Source: Orthonyx spaldingii (lineage: Eukaryota > Chordata > Aves > Passeriformes > Orthonychidae). Taken from it: 64,000 nucleotides of DNA. The stretch covers positions 816,652 to 880,651 of the forward strand of contig VZTJ01005217.1 of the NCBI GenBank assembly GCA_013397795.1. The letters run 5' to 3'. Of the stretch, positions 61,401 to 64,000 are shown piece after piece. Under the pieces are notes generated by a model. The model was not told the DNA's origin and ran no database searches. It worked only from the letters and a program-made list of their open reading frames with translations. A program made the translations under genes and the position numbers. Within the stretch, counting starts at the first letter, position 1. Every line of letters starts with the position of its first letter.

Positions 61401-63121
61401 CAAAAGCAGTTTCTCATGCAGCCCATAATCATATCAAAACTTTCTCTACACACAAATGGTAATTGTGCATCATTCTCTGTATGCAAGGCTGAACCCTTTC
61501 CCAGAAAGAAATAGCACGTTTACCAACCATTCCAAGGTATAAACTGCACAATTTGCTATTTATCTCATCCTCTCTCCAGACTGAAATTTATTTTCTCTAA
61601 TAAAACCTTGGTTATAAAGCAGCCAAGATTAAAGACCAGATCATTCTTGCCATTGCTAGCCAAAAGTCTTTTACAAGTATTCATGCAAAGGTTCTGATGG
61701 ATTTGATGAAGATTTACACATGTGCTGTCCAATCTTTAGTTATTGTTAAATAAACCTTTTAGCAGTACCAAAAGCAAACTTAAAAAACAGGCTTGTATCT
61801 CATTGTCTCATCAGGAAGATCCTTCTTAAAGCTGAAGATCTTATTAAAAGAGCATAAGTCTATATCACTGCCTTCAATGGGAAAACTACTTCAGAACTGT
61901 AAGAATAAAACCCGAGACTTTTATCAGTGACAGACTTGGAATTCCAAAAGTCAAGTCAAGTCAATGAGGAGACCTCCAGTAACCCAAATTTGCTTTGGAT
62001 CAGGTTATACCAGTTGCTGTGATGCTAGGAAGAGGTATTTACCTTTTATTAGTGTATTTATCTGTGGAATTTCTCAAAAACCTTAAAAAACGATCTCCTA
62101 ATGTATGTTCCAAAATACTACTTCTGGTCTCAGTGCAGCAATCCTATTCTAATAAGATTCTTAAGCCAAAGATCTAAAATACAGCAAACTTCCATCATGT
62201 TCTCTGTATCCACAAATATGTTAAAAATCCAAGCCTATTGAAAGATCATTTAAACTGCATAAACTGTTAGATTTTAAGAACAAATTTACACTGGAACCAA
62301 AATTAAAATTCTTGATAATTTAACTATCTCATTTCACTCACAGAGGCTATTGTTCATAAATCCAGAGACTATCAATTGCAGAGCTTTGGCAACATTTACA
62401 ATAATAAATAACTCATTCAATATAGCACGTACCTGATTGACACTGAATAGGGTTTCTGCTCTTTATAAATGCTCTGACAGCATTACATGTCAGCAGGATT
62501 TTCTCATAGCAATTCTGGATTTGTTTTCCTTCTTTCCTTTATCTCTGATTCTAAAGCAGCTGTGCCCACCACCACTTAGTCATCAGATCTCAGATATGAA
62601 TCCTTCCAAAGCAATGTGGTGCCTGCTCATCAGTGCAAGGTTACAGGGATACTATCAGTGTTTCCTTTCCCTGTGAAGGTAAGACCTAAACAGAAGTTCC
62701 TCCTCCTCCTTTCTGACATAACAAGCCTCTGAATTTGTCGTTCACTGCAGTTAGAGCTCTTACACGATGGAATCATTTTATAAGCCAAGCATTCTCATAT
62801 GTAGCACAGAAATCTGAAGATTAATTAACCAACAATTTCTGGCACCAAATACTGAGGTTTTTAAAAGGCTGAATCAAACTTTTTATATCTTTGTCACAGG
62901 AAAACCTGAAACATAATTAACATTTGCTCTGAAGCAGAAATGTACTCATCTTAGACATTTTGGGCAGTGCAATAAATAAGCTCCTTTGGCATTGTTTTTT
63001 AAATACCAGATGCATAAACACAGACAAGGGGGGTTTATTTTTCTTTAATGTAACTGCATTCATTTTCAAGAAAAGCAAATTAACTGGAACCCATTTGGGG
63101 TAATAGCTTTGTTTTACTGCA

Positions 63122-64000
63122 TGTTATGGTTTAACCCCAGCCTGCAACTAAGCACCACGCAGCCACTCACACACTTCCCCTCAGTGAGATGGGGGAGAGA
63201 ATTGGAAGAGTAAAGTGAGAAAACTTGTGGGTTGAAATAAAAACAGTTGAATAGGTAAGGCAAAATCTCCCACACAAGCAAAGCAAAACAAGGGGGAATT
63301 CATTCATCACTTCCATGGGCAGGCAGGAAAAGAGGGCTACATCACATCTAACAGTGACTGGGGAAGACAAATGCCATCACTCTGAATGTCTCCCCATTTC
63401 CTTCTTCTTCCCCCAGTTTTATATGCTGAGCATGACACCCTGTGGTCTGGAAGATACCTTTGGTCAGCTGAGGTCAGCTGTCCTGGCTGTGTCCCCTCCC
63501 AGCTTCCTGTGCAGCCCCAGTCTCCTCACTGGTGGGGTGTTGAGAAGCTTGGACTCTGTGTTAGCACTGTCCAGTGAGAATAAAATCACCCCTCAGTTAT
63601 CAACACTGTTTCCAGCACAAACTCAAAACACAGCCCCATACCACCTACTACGAAGAAAATTAACTCCACCCCAGCTCAAACCAGCACATTCTCCAGTTCT
63701 TATCCCACACCATTTACACCATGCTCAGGTCCTCACATCATCATTACCCACCATCCTCATTCCTGTTATTTGATTTATTTCATAGATAACATTCCCTTAG
63801 TCTATGGACCTCCCCTCTGAAATGTCTGTAAAACGTCCATAAACCACCACAAACATCCACAAAATGCCCAGTAGGTTCATTTAGTCCATGATTTTGTGCT
63901 CCATCTGTTATGGTCATCACTCAGGACATGAGAGGTGCTGTGTTGTGTGGAGTTATCAGACACCAAAGGCAGCTCAGGTCAGGTGTCTGCTGCAGTTTGT
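63122..64000 (+). mobile_element. Avian ERV LTR element running off the window's right edge
   Basis: Starts TGTTATGGTTTAACCCCAGC, a widespread bird LTR 5' terminus, and continues ctaagcaccacgcagccact and gatgggggagagaattggaa. AATAAA lies at 63579-63584. A possible LTR end aaaccagcaca is at 63678-63688. The following sequence (63880-64000, with atcactcaggacatgagagg) also resembles sequence that I associate with this element family, so the element probably continues beyond 64000. No viral protein frame is recognised. No 5-bp target duplication is visible at 63117-63121 versus 63689-63693. Confidence 0.75.

Larger units (their letters stand above)
51788..64000. other. ESR2 upstream intron or 5' flank
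   Basis: 12 kb upstream of the first coding exon. A T-rich polypyrimidine tract (minus strand, 51805-51817) precedes the exon's acceptor, so at least one noncoding ESR2 exon lies farther upstream. No CpG-rich promoter-like segment was seen in this stretch, suggesting that the promoter is beyond the window or is CpG-poor. It holds an assembly gap, two CR1 copies and one LTR element, listed separately. Confidence 0.55.

Noticed and set aside
63315..63773. 152-codon open frame near the right edge
   Set aside because: It lies inside the ERV LTR, which is noncoding. The frame shows no retroviral domain.
1..64000. CRISPR arrays, operons, phage or bacterial defence systems
   Set aside because: No regularly spaced direct repeats or compact same-strand ORF clusters. 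The window is spliced vertebrate DNA throughout.

Overview
The window is vertebrate nuclear DNA, almost certainly avian. It carries many truncated CR1 LINE copies, bird-type LTRs, long AT-rich introns, and two multi-exon genes whose proteins match bird and other vertebrate sequences. The LTR types suggest a neoavian bird, perhaps a songbird, but the species cannot be fixed from the sequence alone. The SYNE2-ESR2 neighbourhood is a known conserved vertebrate synteny (human chr14q; chicken chr5 from memory).

Left part (1-16284, + strand): the 3' end of SYNE2 (nesprin-2). Sixteen consecutive coding exons between 1214 and 15393 were placed by hand from splice sites. They join in one uninterrupted frame of 863 codons plus stop. 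They encode the last spectrin repeats, an acidic disordered linker, a 23-residue cassette exon, two or more further spectrin repeats, and the KASH membrane anchor ending in PPPT. The 3'UTR follows, with a convincing ATTAAA signal at 16257-16262. One intron (14309-14526) is of the GC-AG type.

Middle (16285-22859): space between the two convergent genes, including the unresolved ESR2 3'UTR. It holds two CR1 fragments and no recognisable gene.

Right part (22860-51787, - strand): the complete coding region of ESR2 (estrogen receptor beta) in eight exons. It gives a 551-residue receptor with both zinc fingers, the CEGCKA P-box, an intact ligand-binding domain (Glu327, Arg368, His495) and helix 12. 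All splice phases agree. The first coding exon begins with a 39-nt 5'UTR containing a three-codon uORF. The remainder (51788-64000) is the upstream ESR2 intron or flank. It has no coding exon that I can support, a small assembly gap, two CR1 copies and an LTR element running off the right edge.

The genes are tail-to-tail and functionally unrelated: SYNE2 tethers nuclei to the cytoskeleton, ESR2 is a hormone-dependent transcription factor. I found no CRISPR array, operon, RNA gene or novel multi-gene system. The points worth a second look are splice-level (GC-AG intron, conserved cassette exon, a possible intron-retention isoform of ESR2 lacking helix 12), transposon-level (an LTR 0.1 kb from an ESR2 acceptor, an LTR with a DR4 receptor half-site pair) and assembly-level (a gap between near-duplicate poly-A tracts).
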